The notes below the pieces were generated by a model. It saw only the letters and a list, made by a program, of their open reading frames with translations, searched no databases and was not told the origin of the DNA. A program made the position numbers and the translations under genes. A DNA stretch of 64,000 nucleotides. Source: Chersky-840 sp963810195. GTDB taxonomy: Bacteria > Actinomycetota > Acidimicrobiia > Acidimicrobiales > UBA8190. Location of the stretch: positions 310,001 to 374,000 of the forward strand of contig CAWEMO010000005.1 in NCBI GenBank assembly GCA_963810195.1, given 5' to 3'. Below are positions 1 to 10,482 of the stretch, piece by piece; within the stretch, counting starts at the first letter, position 1; each line of letters opens with the position of its first letter.

Positions 1-192
1 GAGACGGCCCCTGACGAGATCCGTGACGAGATGGCCCGTGACGAGATGGCCCGTGACGAGATGGCATTGTCGCCGGTGAGCGGGGCGACCGCCACGGCCA
101 TCGGGCTGTGCGTGGGGGTGACGGTGCTCTTCGGCGTCTGGCCGGCCCCGCTCGTGAACCTGGCCCACCAGGCGACGCTGCTGTTCCGGTAG
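1..192 (+). CDS. nuoN: NADH-quinone oxidoreductase subunit N, C-terminal end only (partial)
   Basis: The frame is open from the window edge to a TAG at 190. The last residues form a hydrophobic helix followed by GVWPAPLVNLAHQATLLFR, which resembles the way complex I subunit N ends: last transmembrane helix, a WP-x-P turn and a short amphipathic tail. NuoN is one of the antiporter-like proton-pumping membrane subunits of respiratory complex I. The start and all functional helices lie outside the window, so the name rests on the C-terminus alone; another antiporter-like subunit is possible. Just before the last helix, a hydrophilic loop carries RDEMA three times (a 15-bp DNA repeat). Confidence 0.6.
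   Translation, partial: ETAPDEIRDEMARDEMARDEMALSPVSGATATAIGLCVGVTVLFGVWPAPLVNLAHQATLLFR
22..66 (+). repeat. 15-bp tandem repeat inside the nuoN-like gene
   Basis: Three copies of cgtgacgagatggcc (last base differs in copy 3), preceded by one degenerate copy. The unit is in frame and encodes RDEMA, so it lengthens a charged loop without breaking the gene. Confidence 0.9.
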
Positions 193-284
193 GGGGCTTG
201 GGGCCCCGTCTGGGCGGCCGCGCTCAAGGAGCCCGGGCGCCCCGCCGATGTCACTACCGTGGACGCGAAGACCCCGACGGCGTC

Positions 285-1352
285 ATGAGACCGCGACCGG
301 AGCTTGGCCTGGACGGTGACCCCGAGCTGGTCTTCCAGCCCGCGGTCGACCTCGCCACGGGGCGCCTGCTGGGCTTCGAGGCCCTGCTCCGCTGGAACGA
401 CCCCGACCTGGGGCCCATACCCCCGAGCGTGCTCATCCCGTGGGCCGAGGCCAACGGGCACATGGTCGATCTCAACGCCTGGGTGCTGTCCGAGGCGTGC
501 GCGGCAGCCGCCAGCTGGCAGGCCGACCTCCAGCTGGCCGTCAACTGCTCGGTCTTCCAATTGCGCCAGCGCGAGGCGGCCTCGGCGGCCGCCGCCGCCA
601 TCGAGGAGTCGGGGCTCAACCCCGATCGGCTCACCATCGAGGTCACCGAGACGAGCGTGACCGACGACGGGGCCGCTGCCGACTTGCACGCCATGTCGCG
701 TCTGGGCATCCAGCTCACCGTGGACGACATCGGTTCGGACTGGTCGACGATCGAGAGCATGCAGCAGTTCTCCATCAAGACCATGAAGATCGACGGCTCG
801 CTCATCGAGGGACTCGCCGACGAAGCCGGCGTCAGCCGGGCCATGGTCGAGACGATCATTCACGTGAGCCATTCGCTGGGCATCTGCACCGTGGCCGAGA
901 GCGTGGAGACGGCGCGTCAGGTGAAGATCCTGCGGGAGCTCGGTGCCGACGTCGGGCAGGGCTACTTCTTCGCCAAGCCGCTCGCCGTCGAGGACGCCTT
1001 GATGCTCACCACGATGGACCCGCTCCCGGTCTTCCCCCTCACCGGCCTGGACGACGACGAAGCCGAGGACGTGGCGGCCCGTGGTTCGGGGGCCGACGAC
1101 GAGGACCGGGACGCCGAGGACGGCTCTGGCGGTTTCGACGAGTCGGCGGAAGCCGTGGCGGGCAGAGCCGGGTTCGCCGCCGAGGTCATGGGTGCGCTCG
1201 ATGCCGTGAGCGATGCCGAAGCGGGACCGGAGGACGGCGATGGCGCTGAGTTCACCCTGAACGACGACATGCACATCGAGGCGTCGGACCTCTCGCTCGT
1301 CTCCAAGAAGGGACGCCTGCTGGCGTCGTTCCGCAAGGGCAAGTCCGCCTGA
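285..1352 (+). CDS. EAL-domain protein (putative c-di-GMP phosphodiesterase)
   Basis: A 355-residue protein that would hydrolyse cyclic di-GMP to linear pGpG in the cytoplasm. The EAL domain fills about residues 10-245. Expected residues can be read in order: the E of FEALLRW, the N of AVNCS, EVTE, the DD pair (DDIGSDWST), KID, AESVE and GQGYF. The usual DDFGTGYSS loop is altered to DDIGSDWST, which may lower activity. No GGDEF, PAS or membrane segment is present. After the domain comes an acidic, low-complexity tail of about 110 residues. I chose the ATG at 285 because the frame upstream does not look coding; the ribosome site is weak. It follows the nuoN-like gene by 92 bp. Confidence 0.85.
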   Translation: MRPRPELGLDGDPELVFQPAVDLATGRLLGFEALLRWNDPDLGPIPPSVLIPWAEANGHMVDLNAWVLSEACAAAASWQADLQLAVNCSVFQLRQREAASAAAAAIEESGLNPDRLTIEVTETSVTDDGAAADLHAMSRLGIQLTVDDIGSDWSTIESMQQFSIKTMKIDGSLIEGLADEAGVSRAMVETIIHVSHSLGICTVAESVETARQVKILRELGADVGQGYFFAKPLAVEDALMLTTMDPLPVFPLTGLDDDEAEDVAARGSGADDEDRDAEDGSGGFDESAEAVAGRAGFAAEVMGALDAVSDAEAGPEDGDGAEFTLNDDMHIEASDLSLVSKKGRLLASFRKGKSA

Positions 1353-1473
1353 GCCTGCTCACTGAGCCTGCTCACTGGGCCTCCTCACTGGGCCTCCTCA
1401 CTGGGCCTCCTCACTGGGCCTGCTCACTGAGCTTGCTTACTGAGCCGCCCGCTCACTGAGCCCGCCCGCTCAC
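1350..1473. repeat. 13-bp tandem repeat spanning two convergent stop codons
   Basis: Seven 13-bp units of the type tgagcctgctcac / tgggcctcctcac run from 1350 to 1440, followed by a 16-bp and a 17-bp variant. The first three bases are the stop codon of the EAL gene. The last unit contains the stop codon (TCA on this strand) of the convergent gene ending at 1470. The array therefore exactly fills the space between two gene ends. Confidence 0.9.
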
Positions 1474-2990
1474 CATGAGTCGACGCCGGTGACACCGTCG
1501 TCGGCGACGTGTTCGGTCCAGTCCCTGCCGTCGAAGTAACGCGCCTGGTGCCGCCCCGCGGGGTCGGCGAACCACCCTGGTGGCGCCGTCGCCGTCGCCG
1601 TGGCCGTGGCCGTCGCCGTCGCCGTCGCCGGCGTGGCGGGGTCGGCGAGACCACCCGATGCCGCAGGCGCCGTGGCCGCAGCGATGGCGTCGACCGACGC
1701 ACGCCGCCGTGCCCCCCGGCTGAGGACGGCCAGCTCCTCGACGAGGCGGTCGGCCTCGTCGACAGCCCGGTCCCGGAACTTGGCCCCGACCCTCCGGCCG
1801 GCCACGTCGACGTGCACGGTGGCGAGCTGCAGGGCGCGCTGGGCCGGGCCCTGGACCCTCCGCACGCTCTGTGCTTTTTCGAGCGGTACCCAACAGGTGA
1901 CTCTCTGCACCCGGCCCGTGACGGCGACCGCCATGGCCCCGTCGTGGCCCGCGGCGAGGAAGTGGTAGCTCAGCGGCGCCTTCACCCGGGCCCGGCGGGG
2001 CGCGCCCGAAAGACGGGGTTCGATCGGGCCCATCACGACCTGGCGCAGCACCGTGGCGGCCTGCCGGGGCCCGACGGGGAGGAGCGCCTTGGTCACGCGT
2101 CCACCACCACCGCCACCGGAGCGCCCGTGTCCCGGCATCCCCGCCAGGTCGACCTCGAGCCGGCACCATCCGAACATGCGCCACAGCAGCGGCTCGATCT
2201 GGCGAACGGCCTGGACGCGGCGGATCGGGATGGTCTCCGACACCGTGCTCAGCAGCCCACGGCGGACGCGGATCCCGTCGGGCGCGAGGGCCACGGTGAA
2301 TTGGTACTGCTCGTTGAACCGGCGCCAGATGCCCTGGCCGATCCCGATCAGGTAGACCAGCAGCGATCCCGCCACCGCGGCCGCCGCCGCGGTCGACACC
2401 TTGGTGAGCACGGCGAGAAGGGCGACGAAGACCAGGGCTCCCATGGTGGACGCGGACAGGAGCACGGAGCCGAGCAGCCGGCCCGTGGGGATGACCGCCA
2501 CCGGCTGCTCGTCGGGCTCGGGCACCGACTGGTCGAGGCCGTGGTGGACGGCGAGGAGCCGGGCTCGGAGGTCGGTCGCCACCGGCTCCGCCAGGTACGA
2601 GAGGTGGTGTGCCGACCCGGCGCCGGCGACGCGGATGCGCAGCTCGGCCAGGCCCAGCACCCGTGCCAGGAAGGGCTGGACGAGGTCCACGGCCTGGATG
2701 CGGGCCACGGGCAGCTGCTGGGAGTCGCGTCGCACCAGGCCCGTCTCGATCCGCAACGTGGTGCCGTCGAAGGCCCACCGGGTGACCAGCCAGTGCACGA
2801 CGCCGAACACCACGCCGAAGGCGGCCAGTGCGATCCAGATGACGTCCTGCGATCCGCCGCTGTGGCGGCCCTGGACCGAGGACAGCCCCGCGAGCACGAG
2901 GAGGGGCAGGAGGCCGCGACCCAGACGGACGACAGGGGAGAGCGGGTGCAGGCGGTTCCAGGCGATTGCGGCGGCCCCGCTGGTGGTCAC
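1470..2990 (-). CDS. PH-domain (bPH2, YdbT-like) membrane protein with C-terminal DUF2510
   Basis: A 506-residue membrane protein of the bacterial PH-like (YdbT) type. Hydrophobic segments lie near residues 25-65 and 180-235. PH-like stretches follow them (for example TTLRIETGLVRRDSQQLPV and DGIRVRRGLLSTVSETIPI). The C-terminus carries a DUF2510 motif, PPGWFADPAGRHQARYFDG, with WTEHV. An Ala-Thr linker (TATATATATA), encoded by 6-bp repeats near 1583-1629, joins the two parts. The GTG start overlaps the upstream gene's TGA by 4 bp (2987-2990), as is usual for paired YdbS/YdbT-like genes. The function of the family is not firmly known; an envelope role is inferred from the architecture. Confidence 0.8.
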   Translation of the reverse strand: MTTSGAAAIAWNRLHPLSPVVRLGRGLLPLLVLAGLSSVQGRHSGGSQDVIWIALAAFGVVFGVVHWLVTRWAFDGTTLRIETGLVRRDSQQLPVARIQAVDLVQPFLARVLGLAELRIRVAGAGSAHHLSYLAEPVATDLRARLLAVHHGLDQSVPEPDEQPVAVIPTGRLLGSVLLSASTMGALVFVALLAVLTKVSTAAAAAVAGSLLVYLIGIGQGIWRRFNEQYQFTVALAPDGIRVRRGLLSTVSETIPIRRVQAVRQIEPLLWRMFGWCRLEVDLAGMPGHGRSGGGGGGRVTKALLPVGPRQAATVLRQVVMGPIEPRLSGAPRRARVKAPLSYHFLAAGHDGAMAVAVTGRVQRVTCWVPLEKAQSVRRVQGPAQRALQLATVHVDVAGRRVGAKFRDRAVDEADRLVEELAVLSRGARRRASVDAIAAATAPAASGGLADPATPATATATATATATATAPPGWFADPAGRHQARYFDGRDWTEHVADDGVTGVDSW

Positions 2991-3466
2991 AGACCCGCGG
3001 CTTTGGCCTCGCCCAGGGCGGCCAGACGGTCGCGCAGGCGTGCCGCCTCTTCGGGATCGAGCCCCGGGATGCGGGCGTCGCTGGCCGCCGCCGCCGTGTG
3101 CAGCCTCACCGTGGCCAGCCCGAACAGGCGTTCCACGGGGCCCGCCGTGATCTCGACGAATTGCATCCGGCCGTAGGGGACCACCGACAGCCTCTGCACC
3201 ATGACGCCCCGGCGGACCTCGAGGTCCTCGTCGCGTTCGAGATAGCCCCAGGCGCGAAACCGGTTGTGGATGAACCACCACGCCCCCGCGCTGCCAAGGG
3301 CGATGGCGCCCACGGCCCCGGCGCCGGCCACAACGCTCCCGGCCGACCCCGCGGCCACGACGGCGATCACGGCAAGGACCGCGCCCACCACCGCGATCTC
3401 GGTGAGACGCATCTTCATCAGGGTCGGCGACAGTGGCTTCCACTCGGTCGACCGAGTGCTCGTCAT
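2987..3466 (-). CDS. PH-domain (bPH2, YdbS-like) membrane protein
   Basis: A 159-residue protein with two adjacent hydrophobic helices (about residues 23-66) followed by one bacterial PH-like domain (about 75-150; LEVRRGVMVQRLSVVPYGRM). This matches the small YdbS-like partner of the larger PH protein that follows it. The two genes overlap by 4 bp, so they are very likely translated together and may form one membrane complex. The C-terminal part (GLDPEEAARLRDRLAALGE) is a short amphipathic helix. Confidence 0.8.
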   Translation of the reverse strand: MTSTRSTEWKPLSPTLMKMRLTEIAVVGAVLAVIAVVAAGSAGSVVAGAGAVGAIALGSAGAWWFIHNRFRAWGYLERDEDLEVRRGVMVQRLSVVPYGRMQFVEITAGPVERLFGLATVRLHTAAAASDARIPGLDPEEAARLRDRLAALGEAKAAGL

Positions 3467-3548
3467 GACCCCACCCTACGTGCGGGTAGTCCTTCCGGGC
3501 ACGAGGCCGTGTCGTGCCCGGGGCTTCTCCGACGGGCCGCGCGTCGCC

Positions 3549-6500
3549 TCAGGCGCGTTCGGAGGTGTGCGGCGCGAGCGGGACCGGTTCGGGCTCGGAC
3601 CCGCCGGGGTGGCGGGACTCCAGACGGAGCAGTGAGGCACCGCTGTCGGCCGAGGCGTCGGGCGTGTCGTCGGCCGCGTGGGCGCGGCGTTCGGAGGCCG
3701 CGATCATCCTCCCGATGACCGGCACCTCCGACAGCGACTCGGCCCGCAACAGCGCGAGCACCACGGGGACGAGGTGCTCCGCCGCGTCGTAGACGACATA
3801 GCGGGGGAGCCAGTCGGGACCGTACTTGGCGTTGAAGCGCCACAGCGTCTCGATCTGCAAGAAGCTCGACATCTTCTTGATCGCCCAACGCTCCACCCGC
3901 TGGGTGGGCCCGTCGCCGCGCACGCCTTCGAGGACCGACCGCAACGCCGCGAAGTTGAGGCTGACGCCCTGGCAACCCAGGTCGCGTAGGTGCTCGATCG
4001 TCGACACGAGCGCGAAGTCGATCAGCCCGTTGGGGTGCTCGCCGTGGTCGCGCCGCATCAGGTCCAGCGAGTAGCCGCCGATGCCACGGGCCGGGACGAA
4101 TTGGCACATGGCCGCGGGGTTGCCGTCGGGGCCCGTCACCATGCACAGGATCAGGTTCTCGTCCCGGGGGTCGAAGATGCGGCCCAGGACCATGGAGAAC
4201 CCCCGCTCGAACTCACCGCGCCGACCCTGGGACATGAGCCCGGCGAGTTTCTCGGCGGTCGGGCGGTCGAGGTGGGCGGGATCGTGGAACGACACCGAGT
4301 ACCCGTACTTGACGATGCGGTTGTACGCCTGGCGCAGACCCTTCATGTGCCCGCCCGCCAACGAGAATTCCTGCACGTCGACGACGGCCTCGTCGCCGAT
4401 GTAGATGTCGTGCATACCCGTGGCCCGGTAGATGGGGAGCCAGTGCTCGCTGGCGCCCATCACGGTGACGACCCACCCCCGGTCGTCGGCGAATCGGCGG
4501 AACGCCGCCCACACCTGCTCCTGCTCGGCGAGCGGCCCGATGGGGTCGGGCGACACCAGGCAGATTCCGCTGTAGATGGCGTATGCCACCATGGAGTCCC
4601 GGTGGAAGAACCACTGCTTGTCGCTGCGCAGGGCGAAGTAGTCCAGCGTGCCCTCGCCGTGGCGCCGGACGATGTCTCTGGCCCGCGTCTCGGCCGCCCG
4701 GCCCGCCGATCGGCGGCGGTCCACGAGCGGGCGCGTCGCCAGCACCACGGCCACGACGGCCAGGGTCACACCCATGGCGAGGAGGCTGGGGGCCAGGAAG
4801 TCGTCGAGACGGTCCGGGAGCGGCACGCCGCGCAGCCCCACGAGGCGCTCGGCCACCGCCTGGCCGGCGCGCCACAGAGGCAGGCGGGGCCGGTCGAGGT
4901 CGAAGCGCAGTGTCAGCTCCACGAGCGCGCTCACGATCACGGTGATGCCGACGACGCCGCCGACGAGTGCGATGACCGCAGAGCGCAGGGAAGGTCGGTC
5001 CGAGGCGGCCGGGAACTCCTGGCGGTGCATGACGAGGAATCCCAGGACGCCCAGGGAGAACAGCGACCCGCCCACGTCACCCCCGCGGGCCAGGTGCAGC
5101 ACCACGCTGACGGCCAGCGCCCACACGGCGATCACGAACGCCCGACGCTGTCCCCGCCGGACACCCCGGGCCAGTGCCAGCAACCCGATCCCGACCAGGG
5201 CCACCAGCGCGCCGGCCGCCTGGCTGGCGACGAAGGGGAGGAGCTCGAGCACGAGGTGGAGCCGCCCCCGTAACGGCGGGGTGACGGCGGAGAGGATGTC
5301 GACGATCCCGGCCACGGCGATGGCTCCCGCCGCCCACCTGCGGACGCGCCGTGAACGGCTGCGGACGGCCCCCAGGTCCGGTGCCGGTGGCCACGAGGCT
5401 CCGTGCGGGTACGCGGCCACCACCGTGGGATGGGTGTCGTGCTCCTTGCGGTCCCGAGCCGCCATGCGCTCCAGGAGCGTCGCCCCGGGCAGCTCCGACC
5501 TGGTGAGCAGCAAGCGGGCGTGCAGCTCGGCCCCGGTCTCGAGCTCCACCCAGGCGAGCTGTTGGCAGGCCAGGAAGACCGGCAGCAGGCCCAGCCGGCC
5601 ACGGTGCTCCTCGACGATCTCGCCGGCCGCGCCCGGGCAGGCGAAGAACCCGGGCCCCAGATGCGTCAGCTCGGCCTGGAGCGTCGCGCCACTGACGAGC
5701 CCGGCGTACCCGCCGGCGCACAGGGACCGAGCCGAGTCCCGTGCACCGTCGTTCGTCGTGGAACCTCCGGCGGCGAGGGACTCGTCGAAGAACCCGTCGA
5801 GCTCCCCTCCCCCCAGGGTCCGCCACGCCTTTCGGGCGACGAAGCCCAGCACCACGGCCAGGATGACGAGCTCGGCGACGCACACCACGCCCGCGAAGAA
5901 CAACCGGGCGCCCCATGCCGCGGCGTGCGCGCGCTGGATGGCTCGTGAGGACGCCGGTTGCCCGAAGACGAGATGGTCGAGCGCAGAGGAGACGACGGGG
6001 ATCCGCAGGGCGATGGCGATGGCGAAGGGCACGAGCAACCACCACGCGAAGCGTGCGAAGCGCCGGTAGAGGAGCCGTGACGTCAAGAACCGCGGCGTGC
6101 TGGCCGGGTCGGCCAGCCGCGCCAGGCCGTCCTGCCATTCGGCGGCGGGGTCGGGCGACAGCGTGAAGGTGCCTCGCCCGGACTCCCGTGCACCGCGTGT
6201 GTCGTGCGTCGCCGTCGTGGTCGCCTCAGATCGAACGCCGGGCTCGATACGCACGATGCGGGTCCCCGCCGCCGTTGCCATGTGCAGCTCCACGGAGGTC
6301 GCCACCTCGACCCCTACATCCTCCACGGCCCCCGCCGCGTCCGTGCCGAGGGCGGAGTCGGTCTCGCCGGGGATGCACAGCACACGACGGTCCTCGCCCG
6401 CCGTGAACGCCTCGAGCGCCTTCTCCAACCGGGGATGGGCGGCCAACGCCGCCGAGCTCGCCGCGGCGGCATCCGGCGCCCCGGCGAGGTCGAGAAGGTT

Positions 6501-6722
6501 TCCGGCGATGACCACGAGCCCCGGGCCCTCCCAGGTGTCGAGGGCTCGGGCCAAGCCCGATGCCGCCCACGTGGTGGCCTGCGTGGCCTGGGGCCTGAGC
6601 CCGAGATTGGCTACGACGAGGGCCCGCCGGCCCACTTCGACTGGGACGGTCAGGACGTCGGGCCCGGTGCCGGCCTGGGTGCCGTGCACGCGGGTGGGGG
6701 CCTTGGAGGCACCGTCCGCCAT
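3549..6722 (-). CDS. MprF-like membrane protein: degenerate phosphoesterase-like N-terminus, membrane core, DUF2156 C-terminus
   Basis: A 1057-residue protein. Residues about 690-1000 form a DUF2156 / MprF C-terminal domain (VSPDPIGPL, HMKGLRQAYNRI, FNAKYGPDWLPRYVVYD). In known members this domain moves an aminoacyl group from tRNA to phosphatidylglycerol. The middle contains several membrane helices (about 210-300 and 455-640). The N-terminus (about 15-165) looks like a metallophosphoesterase fold, but key metal motifs are changed: GNLLDL where GD-x-x-D is usual and PGETDS where GNHD is usual. I chose the ATG at 6722 because GGAAAGG sits just upstream and the longer frame would run into the divergent acs gene. 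Substrate and amino acid are unknown. Confidence 0.75.
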   Translation of the reverse strand: MADGASKAPTRVHGTQAGTGPDVLTVPVEVGRRALVVANLGLRPQATQATTWAASGLARALDTWEGPGLVVIAGNLLDLAGAPDAAAASSAALAAHPRLEKALEAFTAGEDRRVLCIPGETDSALGTDAAGAVEDVGVEVATSVELHMATAAGTRIVRIEPGVRSEATTTATHDTRGARESGRGTFTLSPDPAAEWQDGLARLADPASTPRFLTSRLLYRRFARFAWWLLVPFAIAIALRIPVVSSALDHLVFGQPASSRAIQRAHAAAWGARLFFAGVVCVAELVILAVVLGFVARKAWRTLGGGELDGFFDESLAAGGSTTNDGARDSARSLCAGGYAGLVSGATLQAELTHLGPGFFACPGAAGEIVEEHRGRLGLLPVFLACQQLAWVELETGAELHARLLLTRSELPGATLLERMAARDRKEHDTHPTVVAAYPHGASWPPAPDLGAVRSRSRRVRRWAAGAIAVAGIVDILSAVTPPLRGRLHLVLELLPFVASQAAGALVALVGIGLLALARGVRRGQRRAFVIAVWALAVSVVLHLARGGDVGGSLFSLGVLGFLVMHRQEFPAASDRPSLRSAVIALVGGVVGITVIVSALVELTLRFDLDRPRLPLWRAGQAVAERLVGLRGVPLPDRLDDFLAPSLLAMGVTLAVVAVVLATRPLVDRRRSAGRAAETRARDIVRRHGEGTLDYFALRSDKQWFFHRDSMVAYAIYSGICLVSPDPIGPLAEQEQVWAAFRRFADDRGWVVTVMGASEHWLPIYRATGMHDIYIGDEAVVDVQEFSLAGGHMKGLRQAYNRIVKYGYSVSFHDPAHLDRPTAEKLAGLMSQGRRGEFERGFSMVLGRIFDPRDENLILCMVTGPDGNPAAMCQFVPARGIGGYSLDLMRRDHGEHPNGLIDFALVSTIEHLRDLGCQGVSLNFAALRSVLEGVRGDGPTQRVERWAIKKMSSFLQIETLWRFNAKYGPDWLPRYVVYDAAEHLVPVVLALLRAESLSEVPVIGRMIAASERRAHAADDTPDASADSGASLLRLESRHPGGSEPEPVPLAPHTSERA

Positions 6723-6876
6723 TGCCTTTCCATCTTGACAGGCCCCGGGCTCGTCGAGGCCCAGCACGTGTCTCGAGCCCGGATCCGGGACAGGTGGGCT
6801 GGTAGGCCGCTTGGATAGGCTCGGCCTGACGGCTGCACCGAGTCTCGCAGAGCCGCGCCAGGAGGGGATCGCCAAC

Positions 6877-8847
<1,971 letters not shown>

Positions 8848-8872
8848 GCGGGGGACGACCACGAGTGCGCAC

Positions 8873-9385
8873 GTGATCGAGAGTGCCCCCGGACCTCAGC
8901 CGTCTGTACCCCGGAACTGGTGCTGGCGCACTTCCGCCGTCGAACCCGGACCGGCGGTCATCTTCGATATCGACGGGGTCCTCTCCGACGCGGCGGGGCG
9001 CCAGCACTTCCTGGAGTGGGGGCGTCGCGACTGGGACGCCTTCTTCGATGCCTGTGGCGACGATCCGCTCGTCGGGGAGGTCGCCCGCCTCCTCGAGCTC
9101 CTCGACCCCAGCTTGAGTATCGTGCTGCTCACCGGTCGACCTCTGCGCGTGCAGCCCCAGACCCTCGCCTGGCTGGCGCACAACCGGTTGCGATGGGACG
9201 TGCTCGTGATGCGTGACCGCGGGAACTATTCGCAGGCGTCGAGTTTCAAGCGCGCTGCGGTCGCCGAGCTCCGTCAATTCGGCTTCGATCCGATGCTCGC
9301 CTTCGAGGACGACCCGAGGAACCGGGACATGTTCCACAGCGAGGGCATACCGTGCATCTACATCCACTCCGGCTACTACGAATGA
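8873..9385 (+). CDS. HAD-like phosphatase domain protein
   Basis: A 170-residue protein with a HAD-type fold. FDIDGVLSD gives the nucleophile and acid/base Asp pair, LLTGRP supplies motif II, the Lys of SSFKRAAV is a candidate motif III residue, and AFEDDPRN gives the acidic motif IV. The arrangement resembles the phosphatase half of polynucleotide kinase-phosphatase proteins, but no kinase P-loop is present. The start is a GTG at 8873, 25 bp after acs; its ribosome site is weak. The downstream LLM gene begins 6 bp after its stop, so acs, this gene and the next may be one transcript. Substrate unknown. Confidence 0.7.
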   Translation: MIESAPGPQPSVPRNWCWRTSAVEPGPAVIFDIDGVLSDAAGRQHFLEWGRRDWDAFFDACGDDPLVGEVARLLELLDPSLSIVLLTGRPLRVQPQTLAWLAHNRLRWDVLVMRDRGNYSQASSFKRAAVAELRQFGFDPMLAFEDDPRNRDMFHSEGIPCIYIHSGYYE

Positions 9386-9391
9386 GGTGCG

Positions 9392-10339
9392 ATGAGCCAT
9401 CCTCGGAAGTTCCGATTCGCGGTTCAGCTCTCCAAGGCTCCCGAGGCCACAGCCCGGTCCTGGGCCGAACAGGCCCGTAAGGCCGAGGGCCTCGGCTACT
9501 CGGCGCTTCTCGTCCCCGACCACTTCGGCGACCAGCTGGCGCCGGTACCGGCCCTCATGGCCGCCGCCGACGCGACGTCGGCGTTGCGCGTCGGCACCCT
9601 CGTCTTTGACAACGACTACCGGCATCCACTGGTCCTGGCCAAGGAGGCCGCCACACTCGACCTGCTGTCCGGAGGTCGGCTCGAGCTGGGGCTCGGCGCG
9701 GGTTGGATGCGCTCGGACTACGAGGAGTCGGGCATCGCCTATGACCCGCCGGGGCTGCGCGTGGAGCGCTTCGCCGAGGGCGTCGCAGTCATCGCCGGAC
9801 TGCTCGGGTCCGACGATCCCTTTTCGTTCTCGGGGAAGCACTACACCGTCACCGGGTATTCCCTGCAACCAAGGCCGGTGCAGCTCCCCCGTCCCCCGCT
9901 GATCCTGGGCGGCGGAGGTCGACGCGTGCTCACGATCGCCGGCCAGTGGGGGGACATCGTGAGCATCAACGTCGACCTACGCGCCGGGACGGGTGGCGCG
10001 GAGGCCGCCCCCAACGCGTCGCCGGACGCCACCCGTCAGAAGGTGGCATGGGTCAAGGAGGCGGCGGGGGAGCGATTCGACGACATCGAGCTCAACTGCC
10101 TGATCGGGTTCGTCATGATCACCGACGACGCGCAGAAGCTCGTCGATGCCATGGCACCCACCTTCGGCATCGACCCCGCCGAGGCGCGGCATGTGCCGCT
10201 CGCGCTCATCGGCACCCTCGACGAGATGGTCGAGGAACTGCAATGGCGCCGCGAGGAATACGGAATCTCCTATTTCTCCATCGAGGGAGACAGCTGGGAG
10301 CAGTTGGCTCCCGTCGTGACCCGTTTGGCCGGTACCTGA
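9392..10339 (+). CDS. LLM-class F420-dependent oxidoreductase (putative)
   Basis: A 315-residue luciferase-like TIM-barrel protein. The sequence SALLVPDHFGDQLAPVPALM, the phrase RLELGLGAGWMRSDYEESGI and a PPLILGGGGRR segment are typical of the F420-dependent LLM subfamily found in mycobacteria and other actinobacteria. Such enzymes use reduced F420 (sometimes FMN) to transfer hydride to varied small molecules, and the substrate cannot be read from the sequence. It starts 6 bp after the HAD-like gene and is probably co-transcribed with it. Confidence 0.85.
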   Translation: MSHPRKFRFAVQLSKAPEATARSWAEQARKAEGLGYSALLVPDHFGDQLAPVPALMAAADATSALRVGTLVFDNDYRHPLVLAKEAATLDLLSGGRLELGLGAGWMRSDYEESGIAYDPPGLRVERFAEGVAVIAGLLGSDDPFSFSGKHYTVTGYSLQPRPVQLPRPPLILGGGGRRVLTIAGQWGDIVSINVDLRAGTGGAEAAPNASPDATRQKVAWVKEAAGERFDDIELNCLIGFVMITDDAQKLVDAMAPTFGIDPAEARHVPLALIGTLDEMVEELQWRREEYGISYFSIEGDSWEQLAPVVTRLAGT

Positions 10340-10482
10340 TCGGACGCGCTTGGCGTTCGCCGGTGGGTGCCCACGACCGGCATCAGCGGTAATGTCGGAG
10401 CGCCGGCGCTGGTTCACCGGGGGCCAGGGAGTCCTCGGATGACCGGAGACGGGAGGTCGCGGATGCCACTGGGGGCGGTCTC

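Noticed and set aside
1509..3176. Long plus-strand frame opposite the PH-domain genes
   Set aside because: Product is Gly/Arg/His-rich without recognisable domains; the minus strand carries clear PH and DUF2510 motifs.
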